From the NCBI GenBank assembly GCA_044341025.1, contig JBIISM010000001.1:248001-312000 (forward strand): DNA of 64,000 nt. The letters run 5' to 3'. The notes under the pieces were generated by a model. That model ran no database searches. It saw nothing but the letters and a program-made list of their open reading frames with translations, and had not been told where the DNA came from. Shown here one piece after another: positions 16,256-23,600 of this stretch (position 1 is the stretch's first letter; each line of letters starts with the position of its first letter). The position numbers and the translations under genes were made by a program. Source of the DNA: JABMMZ01 sp044341025. GTDB lineage: Bacteria; Bacteroidota; Bacteroidia; NS11-12g; UBA955.

Positions 16256-16963
16256 ATGTTGTCATTTACAGAAGAAAATTACCTCAAAGCTTTGTTTCAA
16301 TTGATCCATGAAAACAGGTTGAAAAGCGAAGCTGGCACAAACGAATTGGCTTTGCATTTGGGTTTAAAGCCAGCAACTGTAAATGATATGCTTAAAAAGC
16401 TCAAAGAAAAAAAACTAATCGATTACCAAAAATATGGTAAAATAAGTTTAACCAAATTGGGCACCAAAGCGGGAGTGGAGGTATTGCGAAAACACCGTCT
16501 ATGGGAAACTTTTTTGTATCAAAAACTTGGGTTTACTTGGGATGAGGTTCATCAAGTTGCCGAACAATTGGAGCACATTCAAAGTCAAAAGTTAATTGAC
16601 AGTTTGGATAAGTTTTTAGATTATCCTGAATTCGATCCACATGGTGATGTGATTCCAAATGCAAGTGGGGAAATTAAATACCAATACCGCATAACGCTTT
16701 CTGAAATTGATGCGGGTAAAAAATGTAAAATGGTTGCTGTAATAGACAATTCACCCACTTTCTTGAAATATGTAATCGATTTAGGCGTGGCTATAGGAAG
16801 TGAAATCAAAGTGCTTTCAAGAATTGCCTACGACAATATGCTTTTAATTGAAACCAATGGCAAAAAGGCGTCAGTAAGCGCCAAATTTTCTGACAATATT
16901 TATGTTATTTGCCATGACTGCATAAAAGGTAAACCGTGTAAGTTAAACTGTAAGAATTTTTAA
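16256..16963 (+). CDS. DtxR/MntR-family metal-dependent repressor
   Basis: 235 aa. N-terminal winged helix (about 4-65) with ELALHLGLKPATVNDMLKKL as helix-turn-helix, a dimerisation/metal domain (about 66-140) with RKHRLWETFLYQKLGF, HQVAEQLEHIQS and FDPHGDVIP, matching the DtxR/IdeR metal ligands (E/H...H...DPHG). The C-terminal part (about 150-225) is an SH3-like FeoA domain, then a Cys-rich tail CHDCIKGKPCKLNC that could bind metal too. It should bind the palindrome 36 bases upstream of its own start when loaded with Fe(II) or Mn(II). It has a near-leaderless start. Iron versus manganese cannot be decided. Confidence 0.92.
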   Translation: MLSFTEENYLKALFQLIHENRLKSEAGTNELALHLGLKPATVNDMLKKLKEKKLIDYQKYGKISLTKLGTKAGVEVLRKHRLWETFLYQKLGFTWDEVHQVAEQLEHIQSQKLIDSLDKFLDYPEFDPHGDVIPNASGEIKYQYRITLSEIDAGKKCKMVAVIDNSPTFLKYVIDLGVAIGSEIKVLSRIAYDNMLLIETNGKKASVSAKFSDNIYVICHDCIKGKPCKLNCKNF

Positions 16964-17064
16964 TATTCTATCTTTTATTTCATATTTTTTACTACCTGTT
17001 TCATTGTATTCAACCCATTTGCCTTCTTTTAGAGTGCCAAAAAGTCTTATATTCGGATTTATAT
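16943..17064 (-). pseudogene. Possible remnant of a MORN/YwqK-like repeat gene
   Basis: On the minus strand an uninterrupted 40-codon stretch reads RLFGTLKEGKWVEYNETGSK and continues KYEIKDRI, similar to one MORN-type repeat of YwqK-like antitoxin proteins (LKxGKWxEYxExGxKK). There is no start codon, a stop lies just upstream, and the 3' end runs into the DtxR-family gene. It looks like the decayed tail of a lost gene, but one repeat is weak evidence. Confidence 0.3.
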
Positions 17065-17074
17065 ACTATGTTCA

Positions 17075-17101
17075 TTTTTGCTCAGAAAAAGTGAGCAAAA
17101 A
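17075..17101. repeat. Inverted repeat before the ABC-F gene
   Basis: TTTTTGCTCA (17075-17084), 7-base loop, TGAGCAAAAA (17092-17101): a perfect 10-bp stem, followed by another GCTCAAAAA at 17103-17111. It could be a terminator for the DtxR-family transcript or an operator for the ABC-F promoter 40 bases downstream. Confidence 0.55.
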
Positions 17102-17139
17102 CGCTCAAAAATTGCTTTAGAAATCCGCCTTATTTTTTG

Positions 17140-17147
17140 TATTTTTG
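17140..17147 (+). promoter_or_regulatory. -7 element of the ABC-F operon
   Basis: TATTTTTG, ten bases before ATG 17158. The in-frame TTG at 17137 overlaps this element and so cannot be the start. Confidence 0.55.
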
Positions 17148-17157
17148 CACGTTTTAC

Positions 17158-19059
17158 ATGTTAACTTTAAATGAATTATCGTTCGACTTTGGTGGTCGTT
17201 ATTTATACAGTGATGTCAATTGGCAAATAAAGCCAGGTGAGAGAATTGGATTGGTGGGGCAAAATGGCACTGGAAAATCAACCCTTTTGCGCATTATCAC
17301 AGGAGAGTATAAGCCTACAGAAGGCGTGCTATCCAAATCAAAAGATTGTACCATTGGTTTTTTAAACCAAGACCTTTTGAGTTATGAAAGTACAGAGAGC
17401 ATCTACCACGTGGCACTTCAAGCTTTTGATAAGGCTTTGAAGGTGCAGAGTGAAATAGATCAAATTTTAGAAAGAATGGAAACCGACCATTCTGATGAAA
17501 TACTAAACCAATTGGGTGACAAACAAGAGCAATTTGAAGCTTTAGATGGCTACAATATTCAGTTTAAAACTGAAGAAATATTGGAAGGTTTGGGTTTTAA
17601 AACTGCTGATTTAGAGCGGCCATTAAATGAATTTAGTGGAGGTTGGAGAATGCGTGTTATGTTGGCCAAATTATTGCTTCAGAACCCAAGATTGCTCTTG
17701 CTGGATGAGCCAACGAATCACTTGGACTTGCCTTCAATTGAATGGATTGAAGAATATTTACAGTCATACCAAGGCACGGTAATCATTGTGTCCCACGACC
17801 GTTATTTCTTGGATAGGATGGTGACAAAAATTGTTGAAGTTGCCAACCGCAAAGTGTACCAATGGGCTGGTAATTACGCTAAATTTTTAGAATTGAAAGT
17901 AGAGCGAGACGACCTACAACAAAGAGCTTTTGATAACCAACAATCATTTATCAAACAACAAGAGCGTTTGATCGATCGCTTTAAAGCCAAAGCCAGTAAG
18001 GCGACCATGGCGCAAAGTAGAATGAAAATGTTGGATAAAATTGAACGCATCGAAGAGGTACAGAATGATGAATCTGTAATGAATCTAAAGTTTAAAGTTA
18101 GACAGCAACCTGGCAAAGTCATTGTCGCAATTAAAAATTTATCTAAAGCCTATGGCGATCAAGTTATTTTTGACCACACCAATGCTGAAATCTTAAGAGG
18201 AGATAAAATTGCTTTAATAGGAGCGAACGGAAAAGGAAAGTCAACCTTGTTGAGAATTGTCGATCAAAGTGAGTCTTTTGAAGGAACTGTTGAAAATGGC
18301 TACAATGTTGAAAAGACATTTTATGCCCAACACCAATTGGAATCATTGAATGTAAACAATGAAATTTTGGAAGAGATGGTTCAAATGGGTTCTGTTAAAA
18401 CCGAAAATGAATTGAGAACCATACTTGGTTGCTTCTTGTTTACTGGCGACGATTCATTCAAGAAAATTAAAGTGCTAAGTGGTGGAGAAAAGGCTAGAGT
18501 GGCGCTTGCCAAGGCTCTGGTTAACGAAGCAAATTTTATGCTGCTGGATGAGCCGACAAACCACTTGGATATTCAGAGCATGAATATATTAATTCAAGCT
18601 TTGCAACAGTTTGAAGGGACATTTATCACCGTGTCTCACGACCGTTACTTTATTTCCAATATTGCCAACAAGATTTGGTGGATTGAAGAAGATCAAATTA
18701 AAGAGTATCTGGGCACCTACGACGAATGGAAATACTTTATGCAACAGCGTGAGAAGAATGGATTGTCGCCCAAGCCAAAGCAAGAAAAGACCATTAACAA
18801 GTCTGCCCCCGTTCAAGAGCTTAATACCTCAGATGCCAATAGTAAGCTCAAAAAACAATTGCAAAAACAAGCTGATGAAGTAGAGCAAGTTTTAGAAAAA
18901 TTTAAAATTCAAAAACAGGAGATTGAGAAACAAATTTCTGACCTGAACGACCAATCAAAAATTGGTACACTTTCTGAACAATACAAAGTATTAGAAGATT
19001 CAATTGTTAGTAAAAATAAAGAGTTCGAAACAATATTCGAACAATTACTGAGTTTATAA
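17158..19059 (+). CDS. ABC-F family ATPase (Uup/EttA type)
   Basis: 633 aa from ATG 17158, chosen because the family begins MLTLNELSFDFGGRYLY and the upstream TTG lies inside the promoter. Two ABC domains without membrane helices: Walker A GLVGQNGTGKST and signature EFSGGWRMRV with LLLLDEPTNHLDLPS; second Walker A GANGKGKST, signature LSGGEKARVALAK and DEPTNHLDIQS. The linker between them (about 235-320) is the long charged helix pair that reaches the ribosomal P/E site, and the C-terminus (about 550-633) is a coiled coil as in Uup. ABC-F proteins act on stalled ribosomes. It is first in a three-gene operon with the T9SS plug protein and porX (gaps 9 and 14 bases). Confidence 0.93.
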   Translation: MLTLNELSFDFGGRYLYSDVNWQIKPGERIGLVGQNGTGKSTLLRIITGEYKPTEGVLSKSKDCTIGFLNQDLLSYESTESIYHVALQAFDKALKVQSEIDQILERMETDHSDEILNQLGDKQEQFEALDGYNIQFKTEEILEGLGFKTADLERPLNEFSGGWRMRVMLAKLLLQNPRLLLLDEPTNHLDLPSIEWIEEYLQSYQGTVIIVSHDRYFLDRMVTKIVEVANRKVYQWAGNYAKFLELKVERDDLQQRAFDNQQSFIKQQERLIDRFKAKASKATMAQSRMKMLDKIERIEEVQNDESVMNLKFKVRQQPGKVIVAIKNLSKAYGDQVIFDHTNAEILRGDKIALIGANGKGKSTLLRIVDQSESFEGTVENGYNVEKTFYAQHQLESLNVNNEILEEMVQMGSVKTENELRTILGCFLFTGDDSFKKIKVLSGGEKARVALAKALVNEANFMLLDEPTNHLDIQSMNILIQALQQFEGTFITVSHDRYFISNIANKIWWIEEDQIKEYLGTYDEWKYFMQQREKNGLSPKPKQEKTINKSAPVQELNTSDANSKLKKQLQKQADEVEQVLEKFKIQKQEIEKQISDLNDQSKIGTLSEQYKVLEDSIVSKNKEFETIFEQLLSL

Positions 19060-19068
19060 ACCGATTAA

Positions 19069-20364
19069 ATGAAGATACATTCAACGTCAAAGTTCATTAA
19101 GCAAGTCTGCTTCACATTCTTGCTGTTGATGCAATTGCCTTTAACTATGTATGCCGCTTATTTGCCACTTGCTTGCACCAATTCAACTTATGAAAGCAAC
19201 ATTAAAACTGCTTTGATGACTCAATCAGGAAGTTATGAGCGTTTCCCAGCAATTGACTTAAATAGCAACCAACAGTTAAATTTGCAATTTGATGATATGA
19301 TGCCAGAAAGCGACAATTATCAATTCACATTCATTCATTGCTCATCTGATTGGAAAATTTCGAATTTGAAGCCGAATGAATACTTAACGGGTGCGATGTT
19401 TGAAAACATCACGAATTACACTTTCTCTAGCACCACATTCCAAGTCTATACGCATTATGGGATCAATTTTCCTTCTGCAGAAATGAAGCCAAAACTTTCT
19501 GGCAACTATATTTTAAAAGTATATAGGAACTTTGATGAAGGTGATTTGATTTTAACCCACAGGTTTATGGTTGTAGACGATAAGTTTGTGCTAACACCAA
19601 GCATTAAAGTTGCCACCAATCCGAGTGTTCGTTTTACCTCCCAAGAATTGGATTTTAGTGTTAACATGGGCGATAATGTGGTTCCGAATCCAATGATCGA
19701 TGTCAAAGCGACCTTAATGCAGAACCTAAGATGGGACAATGCTATTTTTGACCTAAAACCACGTTTTATAAATGGTAAAATATTAGACTATAACTACGAG
19801 AGTGGTAATGTGTTTTTAGGCGGAAATGAGTTTAGATACTTTGACATTAGAAATTTGCGTTTCTTGAGTTTCAACGTCAGACGTAAATACGATGAAAATA
19901 ACATCAAAAATGCAGTGCTATATAGTGATGCCAGTAAAATGTCATCGCCGTATTTACAGACCATAGATTTCAACGGGAAAATTGTTGTTGACAATAGGGA
20001 TGGCGCTGTAAAAGGTGAAATCGGGGCTGATTATGCTGCGGTTCATTTTACCTACGTTAGCGATAAATTGAATAAGGATGTCTATATTTTTGGGGAGTTA
20101 AGCGATTGGCAATTAAAAGAGGAGTTTAAAATGGAATGGAATGAAAAGGCAATGCAATATGAAAAAGTTGTGATGCTCAAGCAAGCCTATTACAATTATT
20201 ACTATGCTACTCCGGATGAAAAAGGCCAAGCCGATTTAAAGTACACTGAAAATAATTTTAGCAATACAGAAAACGATTATTACATAATGGTATACAATAA
20301 AAATCCATTCATGCAGTACGATGAACTATTGTCTACCATACATTGCAATACAATGTCACGCTAA
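19069..20364 (+). CDS. Type IX secretion system plug protein (DUF5103)
   Basis: 431 aa with a signal peptide (about 1-29, ending TMYA). The DUF5103 core is recognisable: an N-terminal beta domain with FTFIHCSSDWKISNLKPNEYLTG, SGNYILKVYRNFDEGDLILTHRFMVVD, then FNVRRKYDENNIKNAVLYSD and a C-terminal E-set/CBM48-like domain with VYIFGELSDWQLKEEFKMEWNEKAMQYEKVV. Members close the SprA outer-membrane channel on the periplasmic side when no cargo is loaded. Its place between an ABC-F gene and porX, 9 and 14 bases apart, supports the T9SS assignment and a shared transcript. Confidence 0.85.
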   Translation: MKIHSTSKFIKQVCFTFLLLMQLPLTMYAAYLPLACTNSTYESNIKTALMTQSGSYERFPAIDLNSNQQLNLQFDDMMPESDNYQFTFIHCSSDWKISNLKPNEYLTGAMFENITNYTFSSTTFQVYTHYGINFPSAEMKPKLSGNYILKVYRNFDEGDLILTHRFMVVDDKFVLTPSIKVATNPSVRFTSQELDFSVNMGDNVVPNPMIDVKATLMQNLRWDNAIFDLKPRFINGKILDYNYESGNVFLGGNEFRYFDIRNLRFLSFNVRRKYDENNIKNAVLYSDASKMSSPYLQTIDFNGKIVVDNRDGAVKGEIGADYAAVHFTYVSDKLNKDVYIFGELSDWQLKEEFKMEWNEKAMQYEKVVMLKQAYYNYYYATPDEKGQADLKYTENNFSNTENDYYIMVYNKNPFMQYDELLSTIHCNTMSR

Positions 20365-20378
20365 AAAACAAACTATAA

Positions 20379-21935
20379 ATGAACGATAAAATTAAAATAC
20401 TGTGGGCAGATGATGAAATTGATTTGCTTAAACCACATATTCTATTTCTAGAACAAAAAGGGTATGAGTTAATTACTGTAAACAACGGCAATGCTGCAGT
20501 TGCAAAGACAATTAGTGAGAAGCCCGACTTGGTGTTTTTAGATGAAAACATGCCAGGCATCAGTGGCTTAGAAACTTTGCGTCAAATAAAGGCAGTTCAA
20601 TCAGATGTTAAAGTGGTGATGATTACCAAAAGTGAAGAGGAGTATATTATGGATGATGCCATTGGGTCTCAAATTGCTGACTATTTAATTAAACCTGTAA
20701 ATCCGAATCAAATTCTTCATTCCATTAAAAAAATAATGGACAAAAGCCGTTTGGTAACCGAGAAAACCACCCAAAATTACCAAATAGATTTTAGAAACAT
20801 CAGCAATATGTTGATGGATTCTCAAAGCTTAGATGATTGGAAAGATCTTTACAGCAAGCTTATTTATTGGGAACTTGAACTAGACAAAAGTGCCGATAAG
20901 AGTATGAATGAGGTGTATGAGAATCAGAAAAAAGAAGCCAACCATAATTTCAGTAAATTCATTTCAAAGAACTATATTAATTACCTTCAACCAACAGGTG
21001 ACAATGGTCCTGTGATGAGTCATAATCTTTTTAGAAGAAAGGTAAAACAGCACATAGATGAAAAGGTGCCTGTGTTTTTCATATTAATCGACAATTTGAG
21101 GTTGGATCAATGGAAAACAATTGCCCCCATTTTGAAAGAAAGGTTTAAAATAGAAGAGGAAGATCAATATCTGACGATACTGCCAACCACCACCCAATAC
21201 TGTAGAAATGCAATATTCAGTGGCTTATTGCCGAGTGAAATCGAAAAAAGATTCCCTGATAAGTGGAGCAACGACGAAGACGAAGGTGGCAAGAATAATT
21301 TTGAAGAAGACTTCTTTAAGGACATGCTTCAACGCTTACAAATAAAAGGGAAGAACAGCTATACCAAAGTGACAAATCTGGATGGTGGAAAAGCCATGGT
21401 GGACAAAATATCCAACCACTTTCAGAATGCAATTAATGTTATTGTCTACAATTTCGTAGACGCATTTTCACATGCCAGAACTGAAGTAAGCATCATTAGA
21501 GAACTTGCTGAAGATGAAGCCGCCTACCGCTCTGTAACTGAGAGCTGGTTTAAGCACTCACCGCTATGGGAAGCTTTGCAAATTATTTCAGAAAAGAAAT
21601 GCAAGGTAATTATAACCACAGACCATGGCTCTGTTAGGGTTAACAAGCCTGTGAAAATTATTGGGGACAAAAACACCAATTCAAATTTGCGCTACAAACA
21701 AGGCAAAAATCTAAGTTACGATGCCAAAGATGTTTTTGAAATTAAAAAGCCTGAATTGGCGTTTTTGCCTAAAGTAAATGTAAGTCAGTCGTTCGTGGTT
21801 TGCAAAGAGGACGATTTTTTCGCCTACCCAAATAATTACAATTATTATGTTAAATACTACAGCAATACCTTTCAACATGGTGGTATATCGCTCGAAGAAA
21901 TGATGGTCCCTTACATTGTTATGGAGTCAAGATAA
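20379..21935 (+). CDS. porX: T9SS regulator PorX (receiver plus PglZ/alkaline-phosphatase domain)
   Basis: 518 aa. Receiver domain about 4-122 with WADDEID, phospho-acceptor Asp55 in LVFLDENMPG, and ADYLIKPVNPNQIL; a helical middle about 125-200; PglZ-type alkaline-phosphatase-superfamily domain about 220-518 with FFILIDNLRLDQWK, the catalytic threonine region ILPTTTQYCRNAIFSGLLP, TTDHGSVRV and FQHGGISLEEMMVP supplying the zinc ligands. PorX is an unusual response regulator without an HTH; in Porphyromonas and Flavobacterium it is needed for type IX secretion and acts as a phosphodiesterase. The gene ends the ABC-F/plug operon. Its cognate kinase PorY is not in the window. Confidence 0.93.
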   Translation: MNDKIKILWADDEIDLLKPHILFLEQKGYELITVNNGNAAVAKTISEKPDLVFLDENMPGISGLETLRQIKAVQSDVKVVMITKSEEEYIMDDAIGSQIADYLIKPVNPNQILHSIKKIMDKSRLVTEKTTQNYQIDFRNISNMLMDSQSLDDWKDLYSKLIYWELELDKSADKSMNEVYENQKKEANHNFSKFISKNYINYLQPTGDNGPVMSHNLFRRKVKQHIDEKVPVFFILIDNLRLDQWKTIAPILKERFKIEEEDQYLTILPTTTQYCRNAIFSGLLPSEIEKRFPDKWSNDEDEGGKNNFEEDFFKDMLQRLQIKGKNSYTKVTNLDGGKAMVDKISNHFQNAINVIVYNFVDAFSHARTEVSIIRELAEDEAAYRSVTESWFKHSPLWEALQIISEKKCKVIITTDHGSVRVNKPVKIIGDKNTNSNLRYKQGKNLSYDAKDVFEIKKPELAFLPKVNVSQSFVVCKEDDFFAYPNNYNYYVKYYSNTFQHGGISLEEMMVPYIVMESR

Positions 21936-21974
21936 ATACATTGTAAAAGTATTTTTAATTATAATGTAAAAATG

Positions 21975-22006
21975 TTTTGATTTGTAAAGACTGAATTGTA
22001 TATTTG
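21975..22006 (+). promoter_or_regulatory. Strong promoter of the 49-aa basic protein gene
   Basis: TTTTG (21975-21979), 19-base spacer, TATATTTG (21999-22006); 20 bases to ATG 22027. It is one of the best -33/-7 matches in the window. Confidence 0.65.
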
Positions 22007-22026
22007 CACCCTTAAAAATTATTATC

Positions 22027-22176
22027 ATGGCTGTTACCAGACTTAAACGTAAAGATAGAAGAAACAAAGAGTTTACTCGTATTAGAAAGACCAATCTTAA
22101 GAATGTAAACAAACTGGTTTATATCCAGTCACCTTATAAAGGCATCTCAGGCATCGTTCTTGAAGACCAAGCATAA
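22027..22176 (+). CDS. Small highly basic Bacteroidota protein, 49 aa
   Basis: ATG 22027 to TAA 22176. The N-terminal half MAVTRLKRKDRRNKEFTRIR is strongly basic, followed by KTNLKNVNKLVYIQSPYKG and an acidic end. The MAVTRLKRKDRRNK start resembles short conserved hypothetical proteins of Bacteroidota. With its own strong promoter and its own terminator it behaves like a highly expressed RNA- or ribosome-associated protein, but no function is established and this is inference. It is not part of the porX operon. Confidence 0.8.
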   Translation: MAVTRLKRKDRRNKEFTRIRKTNLKNVNKLVYIQSPYKGISGIVLEDQA

Positions 22177-22202
22177 TACGCTTTATTGCTTTAACAATAT
22201 TT

Positions 22203-22233
22203 AAAAACCTTGTCAATTGGCAAGGTTTTTTTT
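22203..22233 (+). terminator. Terminator of the small basic protein gene
   Basis: AAAACCTTG (22204-22212), loop TCAATTGG, CAAGGTTTT (22221-22229) followed by a T-run. Confidence 0.88.
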
Positions 22234-22267
22234 ATTTAATAGGCATCCAAAATATCAACTTAAATTT

Positions 22268-22275
22268 TATATTTG
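22268..22275 (+). promoter_or_regulatory. -7 element of icd
   Basis: TATATTTG, 24 bases before ATG 22300; no clear -33. Confidence 0.5.
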
Positions 22276-22299
22276 CAGAAATATCCCTATCCTTAGAAT

Positions 22300-23535
22300 A
22301 TGAACAAAATCAAAGTAGCCAATCCTGTAGTGGAGCTAGACGGTGACGAAATGACCAGAATAATCTGGAAGTTTATTAAAGACAAATTAATTCTTCCATA
22401 TTTAGACTTAGACATTAAGTACTATGATTTGGGTGTTGAATACAGAGATGAAACCAACGACCAGGTTACCATCGATGCGGCAGAAGCAATTAAGAAATAT
22501 AATGTGGGCATCAAATGTGCAACAATTACGCCTGACGAAGCGCGCGTTCTTGAGTTCAATTTGAAACAAATGTGGAAATCGCCTAATGGAACCATACGCA
22601 ATATTTTGGATGGCACTGTTTTCCGTGAGCCCATTGTTTGTAAAAATGTTCCTAGACTCGTTCCTAACTGGACAGCACCTATTTGTATCGGTCGTCATGC
22701 ATTTGGAGACCAATACCGTGCAACCGATTTTGTAACAAAAGGAAAAGGTAAACTGACCGTTAAATTTGAAGGCGAAGACGGAACTGTTCAAGAATTTGAA
22801 GTATACAATTTTAAAGGTGATGGCGTGGCAATGGCTATGTACAACACCGATGAATCAATTAAAGGTTTTGCTCATTCTTGCTTTAATACCGCTCTTCAAA
22901 AGGGCTGGCCATTATACTTGTCAACCAAAAACACCATCTTGAAGAAATATGATGGCCGTTTCAAGGACATATTTGAAGAAATTTACAATGCAGACTACAA
23001 AACAAGATATGAAGCAGCCGGCATTGTATACGAACACCGTTTAATCGATGATATGGTTGCTTCTGCATTAAAATGGAACGGAAACTTTGTTTGGGCTTGT
23101 AAAAACTACGATGGCGATGTTCAATCAGACACCGTTGCCCAAGGTTTTGGTTCTTTAGGTTTAATGACTTCCGTTTTAGTTACCCCAGATGGTAAAACAA
23201 TGGAAGCTGAAGCTGCCCACGGAACTGTTACAAGGCACTTTCGCGACCACCAGGCTGGCAAACCGACCTCAACCAATCCAATTGCATCTATCTTTGCTTG
23301 GACCAGAGGATTAGAGTTTAGAGGTAAATTAGACAACAACCAAGAATTAATCAATTTCTGCCACACATTAGAGAAAGTTTGTATTGATGTAGTTGAAAGT
23401 GGTAAAATGACCAAAGACTTAGCCGTTTGTATCCATGGAAACAAAGTAACCCATGGTGAGCACTACTTGTATACCGAAGAGTTCTTAGATGAGCTTGATA
23501 GAGGTTTAAAAGCAAGTTTAGGACAAACTGCATAA
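22300..23535 (+). CDS. icd: NADP-dependent isocitrate dehydrogenase, eukaryote-like dimeric type
   Basis: 411 aa. The sequence begins with VVELDGDEMTRIIWKFIKDKLILPYLDLDIKYYDLG, the hallmark of the eukaryotic-type (IDH1/IDH2-like) subfamily rather than the E. coli type. The substrate loop SPNGTIRNILDGTVFREPI, CIGRHAFGDQYRATDF, and the NADP site GTVTRHFRDHQAGKPTSTNP are intact; the RLIDDMVA segment supplies metal-binding aspartates. It converts isocitrate to 2-oxoglutarate and makes NADPH in the TCA cycle. It is monocistronic, ending at a bidirectional terminator shared with purA. Confidence 0.96.
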   Translation: MNKIKVANPVVELDGDEMTRIIWKFIKDKLILPYLDLDIKYYDLGVEYRDETNDQVTIDAAEAIKKYNVGIKCATITPDEARVLEFNLKQMWKSPNGTIRNILDGTVFREPIVCKNVPRLVPNWTAPICIGRHAFGDQYRATDFVTKGKGKLTVKFEGEDGTVQEFEVYNFKGDGVAMAMYNTDESIKGFAHSCFNTALQKGWPLYLSTKNTILKKYDGRFKDIFEEIYNADYKTRYEAAGIVYEHRLIDDMVASALKWNGNFVWACKNYDGDVQSDTVAQGFGSLGLMTSVLVTPDGKTMEAEAAHGTVTRHFRDHQAGKPTSTNPIASIFAWTRGLEFRGKLDNNQELINFCHTLEKVCIDVVESGKMTKDLAVCIHGNKVTHGEHYLYTEEFLDELDRGLKASLGQTA

Positions 23536-23550
23536 TTAAATGCATTGCAT

Positions 23551-23584
23551 AAAAAAAGGCGCTTTATTAAAAGCGCCTTTTTTT
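23551..23584. terminator. Bidirectional terminator between icd and purA
   Basis: AAAAAAAGGCGCTT, loop TATTAA, AAGCGCCTTTTTTT: a perfect 14-bp stem with A- and T-runs. Confidence 0.92.
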
Positions 23585-23600
23585 ATGTCTAATATATTTT

